Shown: in pieces, positions 21,909 through 30,283 of the stretch
How positions within the stretch are numbered: position 1 is the stretch's first letter
Layout: every line of letters begins with the position of its first letter
IMG/VR virus record: IMGVR_UViG_3300025327_000033
Location: 1 to 57,230 of that record
Length of the DNA: 57,230 nucleotides
Direction: 5' to 3' (one strand)
From: a virus
Translations under genes and position numbers: made by a program
The notes under the pieces: model-generated
What the model was told of the DNA's origin: nothing
Seen by the model: only the letters and a program-made list of their open reading frames with translations
Database searches by the model: none

Positions 21909-23444
21909 TCACACTCCCAGCTCGAGGTCTCTCGGCGGCAGGCGCATTGTAATCTCCCTGGGCGGCAGTTCGAGCGCCACGACCCGGGACGGCACAAACA
22001 GCGGCGTGGTGCCTTCGAAGGGGATCCCTGCGCTCTCCCATTGACCAGCGGCGGTTCCTGCGATCCCGAGCAGAGCCTCCCAAATGCCGGACGCCTGCTG
22101 CACCGCCCCCGATTGCAGAGCTTCCCATGCGCTGCTGCGGATCCCAGTGATGGTCGCCAGCGCCTCGTATTGGCCACCCGCAGTCTGGCTCGCGAATCCG
22201 AAGGCCTCGTGCAGGGCTGTGGCCTGGCCGGCTACGCTCTGCAGGCTCTCCCAGGATCCGGCTCGGGCGCTGGCTGTTGGCTGCGATGACTCGACTTGGC
22301 CAGTAGCCTGCGCCGTGGGCGCTGACAGTGCCTCGTGCTCGCCCGCCGACGCCTTGGCTGCGGGCCCAGCGGATTCCCACTGACCTGTCGCTTCCTGGGA
22401 GACTGCGCCCTCGACGACGAGGGATTCCCATTGGCCGGTGGCCGCCAGCGATGCCGAGGCCAAGCTCTCCCACGAATTGCTTCCTGCCAGGCTGACGGGA
22501 GCGACCGCCTCCATCTGCTCCGTCGCCGATTGTGTGACGGGCGCGCTGGCTTCCCATGCGCCCGCAGCCGTAAGCTGGGGTGCCACAAGGCTTTCGTGTT
22601 GTGCGGTCGCTGCCTGCTGCGCCGGCGACACCGCCTCGTGCTGGGCAACCACCGCCGGGCTCAGGCTGCCGGCGGCCTCGAATTGCAGTGTGCCCCCGGC
22701 GGTAATGCCCTGCAGGCTCTCCCACACGGCCGTGGCTGTTGCCTGCACGTCCTGCAGTCCCTCGTGCGCCCCAGCGGCCGTCTGCGCCAGTGGCTGCAGG
22801 CTCTCGTGTTGTCCAGTCGCAGTCGGGCTGAGACTCCCGGCCGCCTCTGACTGGCCTGTCGCGGTCGCGGCCAGGCCCAGCATGGCTTCGAACGCCCCGG
22901 CGCTCGCCGGGGCGAGACCGAACAGTGCTTCGTACTGACCGCCGGCGCTCGCCGTCGCCGGAAGGATCCACTCGAATTGCCCCGCAGCCGTCGTCGTCAC
23001 CACGCCCGAGGCTTCGAGCTGGGCATCCGCCTGCGCCGTCAGGCCCGTCAGGGCCTCGAGCTGCCCGGCTGCGGTTTGTGCCAGACCAAAGAGCGCCTCC
23101 AGCTGGGCGCTGGCGGTCTGTGCCGCCGGTTGCAGCGCCTCCAGCTGCCCACTGGCCGTCTGTGTCGCTGGCTGCAGCGCCTCCAGCTGGGCGCTGGCCG
23201 TTGGGTTGAGGCTGAATGCGGCTTCGAATTGACCGCCAGCGGTCTGTGCGGCGGCCGCCAGCCACTCGATCTGGCCACTCGCTATCTGCGAGAGCGATCC
23301 ATCCGCTTCGACCTGGCCGCTGGCCGTCGCGGCCAGCCCGAGGAGTGCCTCGTGCGCCCCCGAGCCAGCTTGCGCGACGTTCCCGTGGACGACCTTGTTC
23401 CGTCGCCTGATGAAGTCGCGCGGCCGCCGGTAGACCCACGCCAC
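21909..23444 (-). CDS. Virion protein made of ~31 tandem 14-residue repeats
   Basis: It has 511 residues. After an Arg-rich N-terminus, residues ~28-470 are tandem 14-mers of the form GQxEALxxxAxTAS. The Glu at position 4 of each unit is essentially invariant and aromatics often precede it (WESL, QFEA). Only two units have length changes (+3, +1). The C-terminal 40 residues (LELPPREITMRLPPRDLEL) are unrelated to the repeat and resemble tail-adaptor ends. Regular spacing suggests a solenoid or fibrous shaft. It is probably a tail fibre or decorating fibre between the tail genes and the lysis genes. Confidence 0.7.
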   Translation of the reverse strand: MAWVYRRPRDFIRRRNKVVHGNVAQAGSGAHEALLGLAATASGQVEADGSLSQIASGQIEWLAAAAQTAGGQFEAAFSLNPTASAQLEALQPATQTASGQLEALQPAAQTASAQLEALFGLAQTAAGQLEALTGLTAQADAQLEASGVVTTTAAGQFEWILPATASAGGQYEALFGLAPASAGAFEAMLGLAATATGQSEAAGSLSPTATGQHESLQPLAQTAAGAHEGLQDVQATATAVWESLQGITAGGTLQFEAAGSLSPAVVAQHEAVSPAQQAATAQHESLVAPQLTAAGAWEASAPVTQSATEQMEAVAPVSLAGSNSWESLASASLAATGQWESLVVEGAVSQEATGQWESAGPAAKASAGEHEALSAPTAQATGQVESSQPTASARAGSWESLQSVAGQATALHEAFGFASQTAGGQYEALATITGIRSSAWEALQSGAVQQASGIWEALLGIAGTAAGQWESAGIPFEGTTPLFVPSRVVALELPPREITMRLPPRDLELGV

Positions 23445-23891
23445 TCAACCGATCTCCTCGAAGATCATGCCAGCCGAAATGTTGATCGAGGCCGCGGGCG
23501 CTACCGCGAACCGCACTGCCAGGATGCCGGACGGCGCGACAACGATCCTTGCTTCTGGCACCGGCACATAGAACCACCCGTTCAGGATGTTGAACCCTTC
23601 CCGGCGTAGCTCGTCGCCTAGAGTGCCCTCCGCTGACATGTTGGTCCGGCACGTCCCGCCGAACGCCGCATCGCTCGGATTCAGTAGCCGGGCCGTGAAT
23701 GCAGTTCCCGTGCCCGCCGCTGACTTCCTCACAATCGACGCCACCTCCTGCGTGCTCGTCTCGCTGCCGTCCTGGCTGATCCACGCCTCGATGAGCCGCA
23801 GGATCGCATCACTCGGCGCAGTGACCTCCACGAGGCTCCTCTGTGTCGAGACGGCGACGCTCTCCATTTCTGCTACGTAGATTCGTCCCAT
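23445..23891 (-). CDS. Virion-associated beta protein
   Basis: It has 148 residues, beta-rich (GRIYVAEMESVAVSTQRSLVEV; ILAVRFAVAPAASINISAGM). It resembles a small family I recall in environmental phages next to fibre genes. No enzyme motif is visible. Confidence 0.5.
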   Translation of the reverse strand: MGRIYVAEMESVAVSTQRSLVEVTAPSDAILRLIEAWISQDGSETSTQEVASIVRKSAAGTGTAFTARLLNPSDAAFGGTCRTNMSAEGTLGDELRREGFNILNGWFYVPVPEARIVVAPSGILAVRFAVAPAASINISAGMIFEEIG

Positions 23892-23903
23892 GCCTATCTC
23901 CTC

Positions 23904-25436
23904 TCAGGCCGCGAGGCGCAAGGGCAGTTCATCGCCGCGCCGCGGCTTCATCGTGATCGGCGTGTTTCGCGCCCGCCGCGGCCTGGTGCTTGGCGGGAAG
24001 GTGACGCCGCTAGAGCTGTATTCGATGTGGAGCTTGGCGGCAGTGGTTGTCGAGTTGTTGTATGTCAGAACACCCAAATCACGATTCGAATTTGAGGTGT
24101 GCTGCTCAAAGATCAGTACCAGGGCATTGTTTTCGGCCCATCCCCCCTGGTCTACAATCTCCTGAATGATTGCCTTGATGTCAGCACCGGATGTTGGGCT
24201 GCCGTTGGGTGCTCCCCACTGCCATTCCTCTCCAGCAGTAGCCCCAAGGTCAGTTGAATCCCAATTGATTGTCGCCGTCGTCCTAGTGCGTCCATCTATA
24301 TCGTTGGCATTTGTGGTGAATGTCCCTGGATTGGCGGCCAATTCCCCACGTAATTGATGTTGTGGCTCATCCGTGGTGGTGGCTTGAATGAATACGCTCA
24401 TCCAAGCACTATCAATAGTGGCTCCGACTGGAACGCCAACTGTTGTCCAGCGATTGCCACCATGTTCTGTAGTTATATCTACGATGTAGTTGGCTCCAGT
24501 CAACAAGACCGAATCATTTGTTGCCTGAACAGCGTCGTCGGAGTCTGCCCCAACCTGCTCGTCAATCGTCACGTCAATTTCAACAGGATAATCCGCCGCT
24601 TGAAGCCAAGAGATCGGGATGCGATGCTCGACAAACAGGTTAGGCCCGGTCCTGCGAAGTCTGAACGTCCCGATCAGCTCATCCGGGTCCTGATCCTCGA
24701 CCGGCGCAGCGTTGGATCGCGGCAGGTTGAAGCTCCACAGGACTTCGCCCGTTGTGCTGTGACGGAACTCGACATAGCCCTGAGTATCGACCGGATTGTT
24801 GACCGCCCGGTTCCACAGGACACCATTCACGAAGATGTCGATGCCGTTTGAGACTTGGAAGATGAACTGCAACCGGGCGACTGGATTGCCGCCTGCGATG
24901 ATCTGAGCGGTTGGAGCAGGCCACCGTGAAGCCTGATCCACAATCAGGCGCTTGTCCAGGCGTGCGGTCTGCGCCTGCCAGCGGATGTCCATACCCGGCC
25001 CGAATGCGCCCTGCCACAACAGGACATCCTCGTTCTGTACGACTGCACTCACCGACTGCGGGTTGGCGATAGCCTGAATCTGGTCTAGGTCGTTCGTGTA
25101 CTGGAGTTGCTGGGGCTGGAAGGCGATGCTCTCGCCAGTCCCCGGATGGACGTACTTGACGATCTGGCCCGAGGAGAAGTCGGCCAGGGCGAATGCGTTG
25201 TAGCCAGCCTGCACCATCTGGAAGTCCCAGGGCGCAACGCCGGGCTGCCACGCGGTGTTGATCTCCTGATCCTCGGCAGGCCCATAGTGCATCGGGCCAA
25301 TGCCGATGTCCAGCATGAACTTGCTTGGAATCGTTGGGTGCTGGTGCTTGATAGAGTTGCGGAGACGCGCAACAACCGTGGCACCAGGCCACAGTTGTTG
25401 AGCCCTATCCCTGGCTTCCTTCGCAGGATGCGCCAT
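23904..25436 (-). CDS. Large tail fibre/host-recognition candidate
   Basis: It has 510 residues, mostly beta. The N-terminal region (WPGATVVARLRNSIKHQH.. WDFQMVQAGYNAFALAD) is probably the virion-attachment part. The C-terminal ~200 residues (TIDSAWMSVFIQATTTDEPQHQLRGELA.., LHIEYSS) look like a jelly-roll/lectin-like sandwich. The C-terminal coding half is clearly more A+T-rich than the genome, consistent with an exchanged receptor-binding domain. Ends in a basic tail. Confidence 0.6.
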   Translation of the reverse strand: MAHPAKEARDRAQQLWPGATVVARLRNSIKHQHPTIPSKFMLDIGIGPMHYGPAEDQEINTAWQPGVAPWDFQMVQAGYNAFALADFSSGQIVKYVHPGTGESIAFQPQQLQYTNDLDQIQAIANPQSVSAVVQNEDVLLWQGAFGPGMDIRWQAQTARLDKRLIVDQASRWPAPTAQIIAGGNPVARLQFIFQVSNGIDIFVNGVLWNRAVNNPVDTQGYVEFRHSTTGEVLWSFNLPRSNAAPVEDQDPDELIGTFRLRRTGPNLFVEHRIPISWLQAADYPVEIDVTIDEQVGADSDDAVQATNDSVLLTGANYIVDITTEHGGNRWTTVGVPVGATIDSAWMSVFIQATTTDEPQHQLRGELAANPGTFTTNANDIDGRTRTTATINWDSTDLGATAGEEWQWGAPNGSPTSGADIKAIIQEIVDQGGWAENNALVLIFEQHTSNSNRDLGVLTYNNSTTTAAKLHIEYSSSGVTFPPSTRPRRARNTPITMKPRRGDELPLRLAA

Positions 25437-25574
25437 CTAACCCCGGGACGCGGTTACGGATTGCCGCTCGTCAGGACGAATGTCGAGATCGTGACGACCT
25501 AGCCAGCCGTCAGGGTGTCGGAACGTCGCGTTGAGCGTGAAGTCAGACGACGCTACGACTTGTTGGATCGCCAC
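25437..25574 (-). CDS. Possible 45-residue protein
   Basis: The peptide begins with AIQQVVASSDFTLNATF after a GTG start and ends SVTASRG, with its stop abutting the ATG of the large fibre gene. Codon use resembles neighbours, but the ribosome-binding site is poor and no overlap supports the start. It may be a remnant of a fibre domain. Confidence 0.35.
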   Translation of the reverse strand: MAIQQVVASSDFTLNATFRHPDGWLGRHDLDIRPDERQSVTASRG

Positions 25575-25584
25575 GGGCTGGGCG

Positions 25585-26010
25585 TCAGTCGAATACGGGT
25601 GCCCGCCACTCGATGACCCGGCCGCAGCCTGGGCATTCGGCGGTGTGCAACTTGCCGTCGAGCGCCTGGGCCATGATCAGGTCGTTGACGTTGTATCCGC
25701 AGCCCTTCCTGTTGGCGACGTCGATCGCAGCGGCCCCGGCGTGGTCGCCGGCTGCAAGGGCCTCGGCGACCTTGCCCGCCGCTCCCTCTGCGAGCGGCCC
25801 ACGGCAGGTCCGCTTGATCCCCCGCACGATCGCCGCCTGTTCCTCTGTCGTGTCCTCAGGCCCGAGAACGTCTTCCAGCGAGCCAACGTCGCCGGCTCCG
25901 ATACTCATGACGTCGCCTTCCATCTTGGCCTCCTTGGCCTCGGCATTCCACTCTCGGGCGCTCAGAATGCCACCCGAGTCGGTCCTATCCCGCGGCAATC
26001 CCATCCACAT
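25585..26010 (-). CDS. Virion-region protein with C-terminal CxxC
   Basis: It has 141 residues. The N-terminus contains ILSAREWN, similar to the TAADWN motif at the start of other tail proteins here. A helical centre follows, then ECPGCGRVIEW at the C-terminus. Function unknown. A GTG three bases upstream is an alternative start. Confidence 0.55.
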   Translation of the reverse strand: MWMGLPRDRTDSGGILSAREWNAEAKEAKMEGDVMSIGAGDVGSLEDVLGPEDTTEEQAAIVRGIKRTCRGPLAEGAAGKVAEALAAGDHAGAAAIDVANRKGCGYNVNDLIMAQALDGKLHTAECPGCGRVIEWRAPVFD

Positions 26011-26015
26011 CACGG

Positions 26016-26750
26016 TCAGACGCTCGTGCCGCTCAGCTGCACCGTATAGCTGTTCTTGATCGGCGCGTCGCTGGCCAGCAGGTCCTGCTCGACCCACACA
26101 CCGATGGCACTTCCCGCCTCGAGGGTCGTCCCGGGCACATCCTGGTCGGTGGCGTCGTCGACGAACGTGACACTCCCTGGCAGCGTCTTGCGGTTGGCCA
26201 CACTCTGCGTTCCGTCCTTGCTGGCCTCTCCGCCGATGCGGATGCGGGTTGCTGGGTCAGCCGTCAGCCGGATCTTGGCGCTGTTCAGCGTGAGGCTGCC
26301 GTGGTTGTTCAGCCAGAAAATCTTCTCATAGCGTTCGACACTGGCGGCCTCGCTGGCCGAGTTCTGGAACTGCATCGACACGCTCGTGATGTTGAGCCCG
26401 ATGGTGGCCCGCGTGGCCCCGCCCGATCCCTGGCGCACCGTGACGATCCGGGTGGCACTCGAGGTCGTCGTGATCTTGGTGATGCGCTCAAACGTGGTGG
26501 TGCCCACCACTTCGGTCGTGCCGTTCAGGACCAGGGCTTCGTTCACCAGGGCCCCGGCGGCGTTGCGACCGTAGACCGTGACGGTCCGTGTGTCGGCCCC
26601 ATCGGAGATCACGGCGATCACGCTGTTGGCCGTCAGCTGTGTGAACTCCGGCTTGTTGGCGGCGTCTCGGGCTCCGCCGGAGGCGGACGTGTCGTCCTCT
26701 GGCCGGCTGGCCGCTCCCTGCAGTACGAGGTCAGTGGCTGCTATTGGCAT
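26016..26750 (-). CDS. Beta-rich tail/fibre protein
   Basis: It has 244 residues. Begins MPIAATDLVLQGAASRPEDDTS, a start seen in environmental phage tail proteins. Repeated beta strands with Thr/Val follow (TRTVTVYGRNAAG, ITTTSSATRIVTVRQG), suggesting Ig-like sandwiches. No cysteines or enzyme motifs. Likely structural. Confidence 0.55.
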   Translation of the reverse strand: MPIAATDLVLQGAASRPEDDTSASGGARDAANKPEFTQLTANSVIAVISDGADTRTVTVYGRNAAGALVNEALVLNGTTEVVGTTTFERITKITTTSSATRIVTVRQGSGGATRATIGLNITSVSMQFQNSASEAASVERYEKIFWLNNHGSLTLNSAKIRLTADPATRIRIGGEASKDGTQSVANRKTLPGSVTFVDDATDQDVPGTTLEAGSAIGVWVEQDLLASDAPIKNSYTVQLSGTSV

Positions 26751-26762
26751 GGCTGTCTCTCC

Positions 26763-27146
26763 CTATTCTGGTGGCGCGACCGACGGCTCGTGGCCGAGGG
26801 CTCGCAGTTGCCTGGTGAGTTCCAAGCCGAACGTCCGCCAGCTGTCGACTCGGCGCTCCAGGTTCTCGATCATCGTCCGCATATCGGCGTTGTCCGCCTT
26901 CAGTGCGGTTATCACCTGCTCTAGATCCCTGGCCGTTCTCTCGATGTCGTCAAGGCGGTGCTGCAGGCCCCCCAGCAGCCCTGTCGCTGTATCTGCTGCC
27001 TGCTTGGCCGCCGAGGCCAAGGACTCGGCAGCCGATCCCTCGTCGAGCTTGATCTGCGCCGGTGCCCGTCGGAGGCTGACCACGAGAGCCGCCAGGGATC
27101 CTGCGATGGCGACCAGCGTCATGATCGTCTGCAGTGTCAGCTCCAT
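26763..27146 (-). CDS. Membrane-anchored coiled-coil protein (spanin- or holin-like)
   Basis: It has 127 residues. One N-terminal membrane helix (about 6-24, TIMTLVAIAGSLAALVVS), then a long coiled coil (LQHRLDDIERTARDLEQVI..NADMRTMIENLERRV). Such topology fits an inner-membrane spanin or a hemolysin-XhlA-like protein. It neighbours another membrane protein and a hydrolase, so a lysis role is inferred. Confidence 0.55.
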   Translation of the reverse strand: MELTLQTIMTLVAIAGSLAALVVSLRRAPAQIKLDEGSAAESLASAAKQAADTATGLLGGLQHRLDDIERTARDLEQVITALKADNADMRTMIENLERRVDSWRTFGLELTRQLRALGHEPSVAPPE

Positions 27147-27421
27147 CAGCCCCTCCTGCGCGCCAGGGGCTCCGCTGCCAGCAGCGTCAGGAGCATGAGC
27201 GCGATGGGTCGGAAGAGATACGGGCCATGGGCCGCCGGTTCTACCACGCCGAACAGCGTTCCCAGGTACCAGCACGTGGCGAGCGCCGCCGTGCCAGCCG
27301 TGATCCGCCGCAGTGTTCGAACCCTGGGCGGTGCCGTTCCGGCGTCCCGCAGATTGGTGACTACCGCGAGGGCCCCGATCGCCGTGCCAGCGATTGCTGT
27401 CAACACGAGTGTCGGATCCAT
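27146..27421 (-). CDS. Small membrane protein, holin candidate
   Basis: It has 91 residues with three hydrophobic stretches (LVLTAIAGTAIGALAVV; ITAGTAALATCWYLGTL; LFRPIALMLLTLLAAEPL) and a basic C-terminus, a class I holin layout. It is placed between the hydrolase gene and the coiled-coil membrane gene. TGATG overlap downstream. Confidence 0.55.
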   Translation of the reverse strand: MDPTLVLTAIAGTAIGALAVVTNLRDAGTAPPRVRTLRRITAGTAALATCWYLGTLFGVVEPAAHGPYLFRPIALMLLTLLAAEPLARRRG

Positions 27422-28342
27422 TCACTGCGCCCCTCCTAGCGGAACGTAGCCCTGCGGGATGGCCCAGGCCTCGAGACCGGCCAGCCGCTGTTCGACTGTC
27501 GGCGGCGGTGGCCCCCACGTGCATGCCTTCCAGGCCGCCAGCTGCTCGGCGGTGGCCAGGTCGAGGCACCAGATCCCCACGCCGACGCACCTGGGGTCGG
27601 CGTGGGCCGCGTCGTGGAACGCCCGCAGTTGAGCCGACGTCGCTCGCCACCAGCCAGCGTGCAGATACGTGGGTCCGATCGGGACCGTCTTCAGCGCCTT
27701 GATGGCGTCGTACTCCGCTAGGCACCGCTTCAGCTGCAGGGCTCCGGCTTGTGGGTCAGTGGCCTCGACGAAGTACACCTGGGGCGCGTTGTAATCGCAG
27801 CGCTTGGCGAACTGGCCGAATGGGAACGTCCCATGCTGAGTCGGGAACCTGTAGCTGCAGAGCGCCGTCTCCAGCGCCGGCGTGAGCTCGAGGCGATCCA
27901 GGTACTTGTCGGCCAGCGTGGCCATGCCAACACGTTCAGGCGGTACTTCCTTGTACGATCCCTCAGCGTCCTCCCAGAAGTCGTTGTCGGCTCCCAGGGC
28001 AACCATGTCGGCGGCGATGTCGAGTGTGGCCTGCGCCTCGAGCAGGGCGATATCCCGATCGAGGTTAGCCGTTTCGGCGTCGGTCGATCGCCCGTACAGC
28101 CATCCCCATCCGTTCACGCGGATGCCGGCCGCCACGAGAGCTCGCACGCTGGGGGCCATCAGGTGCCAATTCTGATTGCCCGGGTAGTTGCTGGGGTTCT
28201 CCCAAAAGCGGAGGCTGCCGTCCTGCGTCTTGATCGAGACCCAGGCGAGCCCCAGGTTCTGGGCCATCGCAACCTGGCGGGCAGGATCTCCGCCGGCCCA
28301 GCCCCGCAGCTTCCACACCATCGCTCCCTTGCCCTCAAGCAT
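27422..28342 (-). CDS. TIM-barrel glycoside-hydrolase-like protein, endolysin candidate
   Basis: It has 306 residues. The alternating strands (GLAWVSIKTQDG, GIRVNGWGWLYG, DMVALGADNDFWED, APQVYFVEATD, TVPIGPTYLHAG, GVGIWCLDLA) suit a TIM barrel as in GH25-type and related hydrolases. Acidic residues at strand ends (GADNDFWED) could be catalytic. Adjacent holin-like genes favour an endolysin. The ATG at 28342 follows GGGAGGG. No signal peptide. Confidence 0.5.
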   Translation of the reverse strand: MLEGKGAMVWKLRGWAGGDPARQVAMAQNLGLAWVSIKTQDGSLRFWENPSNYPGNQNWHLMAPSVRALVAAGIRVNGWGWLYGRSTDAETANLDRDIALLEAQATLDIAADMVALGADNDFWEDAEGSYKEVPPERVGMATLADKYLDRLELTPALETALCSYRFPTQHGTFPFGQFAKRCDYNAPQVYFVEATDPQAGALQLKRCLAEYDAIKALKTVPIGPTYLHAGWWRATSAQLRAFHDAAHADPRCVGVGIWCLDLATAEQLAAWKACTWGPPPPTVEQRLAGLEAWAIPQGYVPLGGAQ

Positions 28343-28390
28343 TCGACCCTCCCGTGCCCCCTGTGAGTGTAGTCCGGTCTTCGTCTTTCG

Positions 28391-28510
28391 TCATCTCGCG
28401 GCTAAGATAACTCGATTGCTCACCTTCTGTGGCAGCGCAGTCTCATCCTGTCGAAGAATGGTTAGGAGCTCTTCGAGAATAACCGTCGCCTTTTCCTCGA
28501 TACCGTTCAT
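28391..28510 (-). CDS. Hypothetical 39-residue protein
   Basis: Begins MNGIEEKATVILEELLTILR and ends VILAAR; helical. GAGAGG precedes the ATG. It lies between a tail protein and the hydrolase gene. Size and position are typical of small lysis or tail accessory genes, but it is not recognised. Confidence 0.55.
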   Translation of the reverse strand: MNGIEEKATVILEELLTILRQDETALPQKVSNRVILAAR

Positions 28511-28519
28511 TCGCACCTC

Positions 28520-29269
28520 TCAGATCGCCACCAACTCTTGGTACCGGCGACGTAGGACGTTCGGCGGGATGAGGCCAGCTTTGAGGTCCCGCAGGAACTT
28601 CTGCTGCTTCTGGATCCACATCCAGACGCTTTGTGGGCCTGCTATGACCCCCTGCAAGTTCACCGCGGCCATGCCCGCACTCATGGACGGGCTGAAGGAC
28701 CAGCTCATAATGCCGTCGGTTGTGACCTGGGTGGAAACACCGCACCACGAGAACGGGTCGGAGCCGTGGGCCGCAGACGTTTGCAAGGTCTGATTGGCCC
28801 CAACCGAGGCGGCGTTGTCCCCGCCGGTGTCCGACCCCCCGGTGGTCTTCTGCATCCCGTCAACCGTCATGTCGCCAGCAACAACTCCGGTGCAGGTCAC
28901 ACTGATACTGGTGCTGCTGACCCATAGACCTTGGGTGTTGCCGATCCCCTTCATGCCCGACACCTGGAAGATGCCGAAGCCCTTGGGGATGCCGGCGTCG
29001 AAGGAGTTGACCACAGCGTTCGCGGTTCGGGCGACGCTGTCCGCTGCGTAATAGATGGCGGCACCGGGACCGCTGGACTGGGTGATGGCCAGCGTCATGT
29101 TCGACCCGTTCCAAGTCGGCGTCCCGTTGACGCCCGCCGCGGCGTGGCCGGTCGTGAACACCAGGATGACAAACCCGTTCGCGCAGTTGATGGTCGTGAA
29201 TGACTTAGTCTGGCTGGTGGTCTTTTGCAGCCCGGTGTGAGTTGCCGCGGAGGCGATCGCAACGCCCAT
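28520..29269 (-). CDS. Beta-rich tail/fibre protein
   Basis: It has 249 residues. The repeated pattern (VAIASAATHTGLQKTTSQTKSFTT, TPTWNGSNMTLAITQSSG, SISVTCTGVVAGDMTVDG, GIMSWSFSPSMSAGMAAVNLQG) is that of a common phage/bacterial beta-sandwich. The C-terminal basic helix (IQKQQKFLRDLKAGL) may attach it to the virion. Confidence 0.6.
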   Translation of the reverse strand: MGVAIASAATHTGLQKTTSQTKSFTTINCANGFVILVFTTGHAAAGVNGTPTWNGSNMTLAITQSSGPGAAIYYAADSVARTANAVVNSFDAGIPKGFGIFQVSGMKGIGNTQGLWVSSTSISVTCTGVVAGDMTVDGMQKTTGGSDTGGDNAASVGANQTLQTSAAHGSDPFSWCGVSTQVTTDGIMSWSFSPSMSAGMAAVNLQGVIAGPQSVWMWIQKQQKFLRDLKAGLIPPNVLRRRYQELVAI

Positions 29270-29271
29270 GG

Positions 29272-29724
29272 CTAGTCGTACTCCACACGCAGGGCGAGCG
29301 TCGCTCTCGTGATCCCCGAACACGAGTCGAGGTTTATCCGCAGCACATCTCCCAGGGCCAGGGCCTTGGTCCAACCTGTGAGTGTCGTGTCTTGGGACTT
29401 GATCGCACTCGAGATCGTCGGCTTGGCCGACGCTGTGATGGTGTCGGCGACCGTCGGTGGGAAGTTAGCGTACGTGTCCTTCCAGATATCGACGACCATG
29501 GATCCCGTCTGGTCGGCGAACAGGCTTGCCGCCGTGATCGAGCACTTGGCTGGCACCTCGACGTCCAGCTTGATGCCCGTGGTGATCACAACGCCCCCGC
29601 CGTCGAGGACGATTGACAACCCGTGAGGTCGGAGGGCGTTGGCGTTGTCGACGGTGTTGGTATTCCAGTCGGCCGCCGTGACGAGATCGCCGGTGCTCTT
29701 GCTGATGGGCGCTGACCAGGCCAT
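29272..29724 (-). CDS. Tail fibre-type protein with TAADWN N-terminus
   Basis: It has 150 residues. It opens with GDLVTAADWN, a frequent N-terminal motif of phage fibres. The body (VVITTGIKLDVEVPAKCSITAASLFADQTGSMVVDIWKD.., TLTGWTKALALGDVLRINLDS) matches a widespread environmental-phage beta domain. Likely part of the tail tip or fibre. Confidence 0.65.
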   Translation of the reverse strand: MAWSAPISKSTGDLVTAADWNTNTVDNANALRPHGLSIVLDGGGVVITTGIKLDVEVPAKCSITAASLFADQTGSMVVDIWKDTYANFPPTVADTITASAKPTISSAIKSQDTTLTGWTKALALGDVLRINLDSCSGITRATLALRVEYD

Positions 29725-29733
29725 CTGCGCCTC

Positions 29734-30276
29734 CTATCCCGGCCGCCGGGGCGGCAGTCCCTGGGCGGCGTTCTCGGCTTCCAGGTCTGCGAGGGTCTCG
29801 ACGGGCGTCCAGCGCAGTGTCGTCTGATCCATCACGGCCGCCTGGCAGCGGTTCAGCGGATTGGGCCTGGCCGCCAGACAGGAATCGATGCCCCGCCAGT
29901 CGGCTGGCACATTCAGCGGTCGGGGCCGGCCTCCAGTCAGGGCGTTCATGCACGAGAGACAGAAAAACTGGGCGAAGCCGGGCTCGACGGTCTCCTGGCC
30001 GCCGCATTCGCATCTGGCGATCCACCTGTTGTTCTCCACCCAGCAGTTGACGGGTGTTCCCGTGGGCGGCTCGTCCATCTCTGGCCACCACGGTCGTCCA
30101 CGACGCTCGAGCACGATGGAGGCGAAGTCCCTCCACGTTGCGTCGGGCCGCTGGACGAACTGCTGCCAGTGATCCTGACCGCGCCCGCATCTGTGCTCCA
30201 GGCGGTTCTGGTAGGCCTCGAGCTTAGCTCGTCGCAGATCCTGCATTCCCAAGTCGAGAACTGGTCGGTCGCTCAT
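29734..30276 (-). CDS. Zinc-ribbon protein of the tail region
   Basis: It has 180 residues. CEC..CLSC ligands near the centre (about 90-110) suggest a zinc ribbon. The rest is Pro/Trp-rich. The ATG at 30276 lies after GAGG just beyond the baseplate gene stop. Possibly a structural or assembly factor. Confidence 0.55.
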   Translation of the reverse strand: MSDRPVLDLGMQDLRRAKLEAYQNRLEHRCGRGQDHWQQFVQRPDATWRDFASIVLERRGRPWWPEMDEPPTGTPVNCWVENNRWIARCECGGQETVEPGFAQFFCLSCMNALTGGRPRPLNVPADWRGIDSCLAARPNPLNRCQAAVMDQTTLRWTPVETLADLEAENAAQGLPPRRPG

Positions 30277-30283
30277 GTCGTCC

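Noticed and set aside
21950-23400. 42-base repeats as a CRISPR array
   Set aside because: Units are contiguous, degenerate and coding, with no spacers.
21886-23784. Alternative 632-codon minus-strand frame over the repeat gene
   Set aside because: It is a shifted reading of the same 42-base repeats, Gly/Arg-rich and without a terminal domain. The 14-residue frame has sensible ends.
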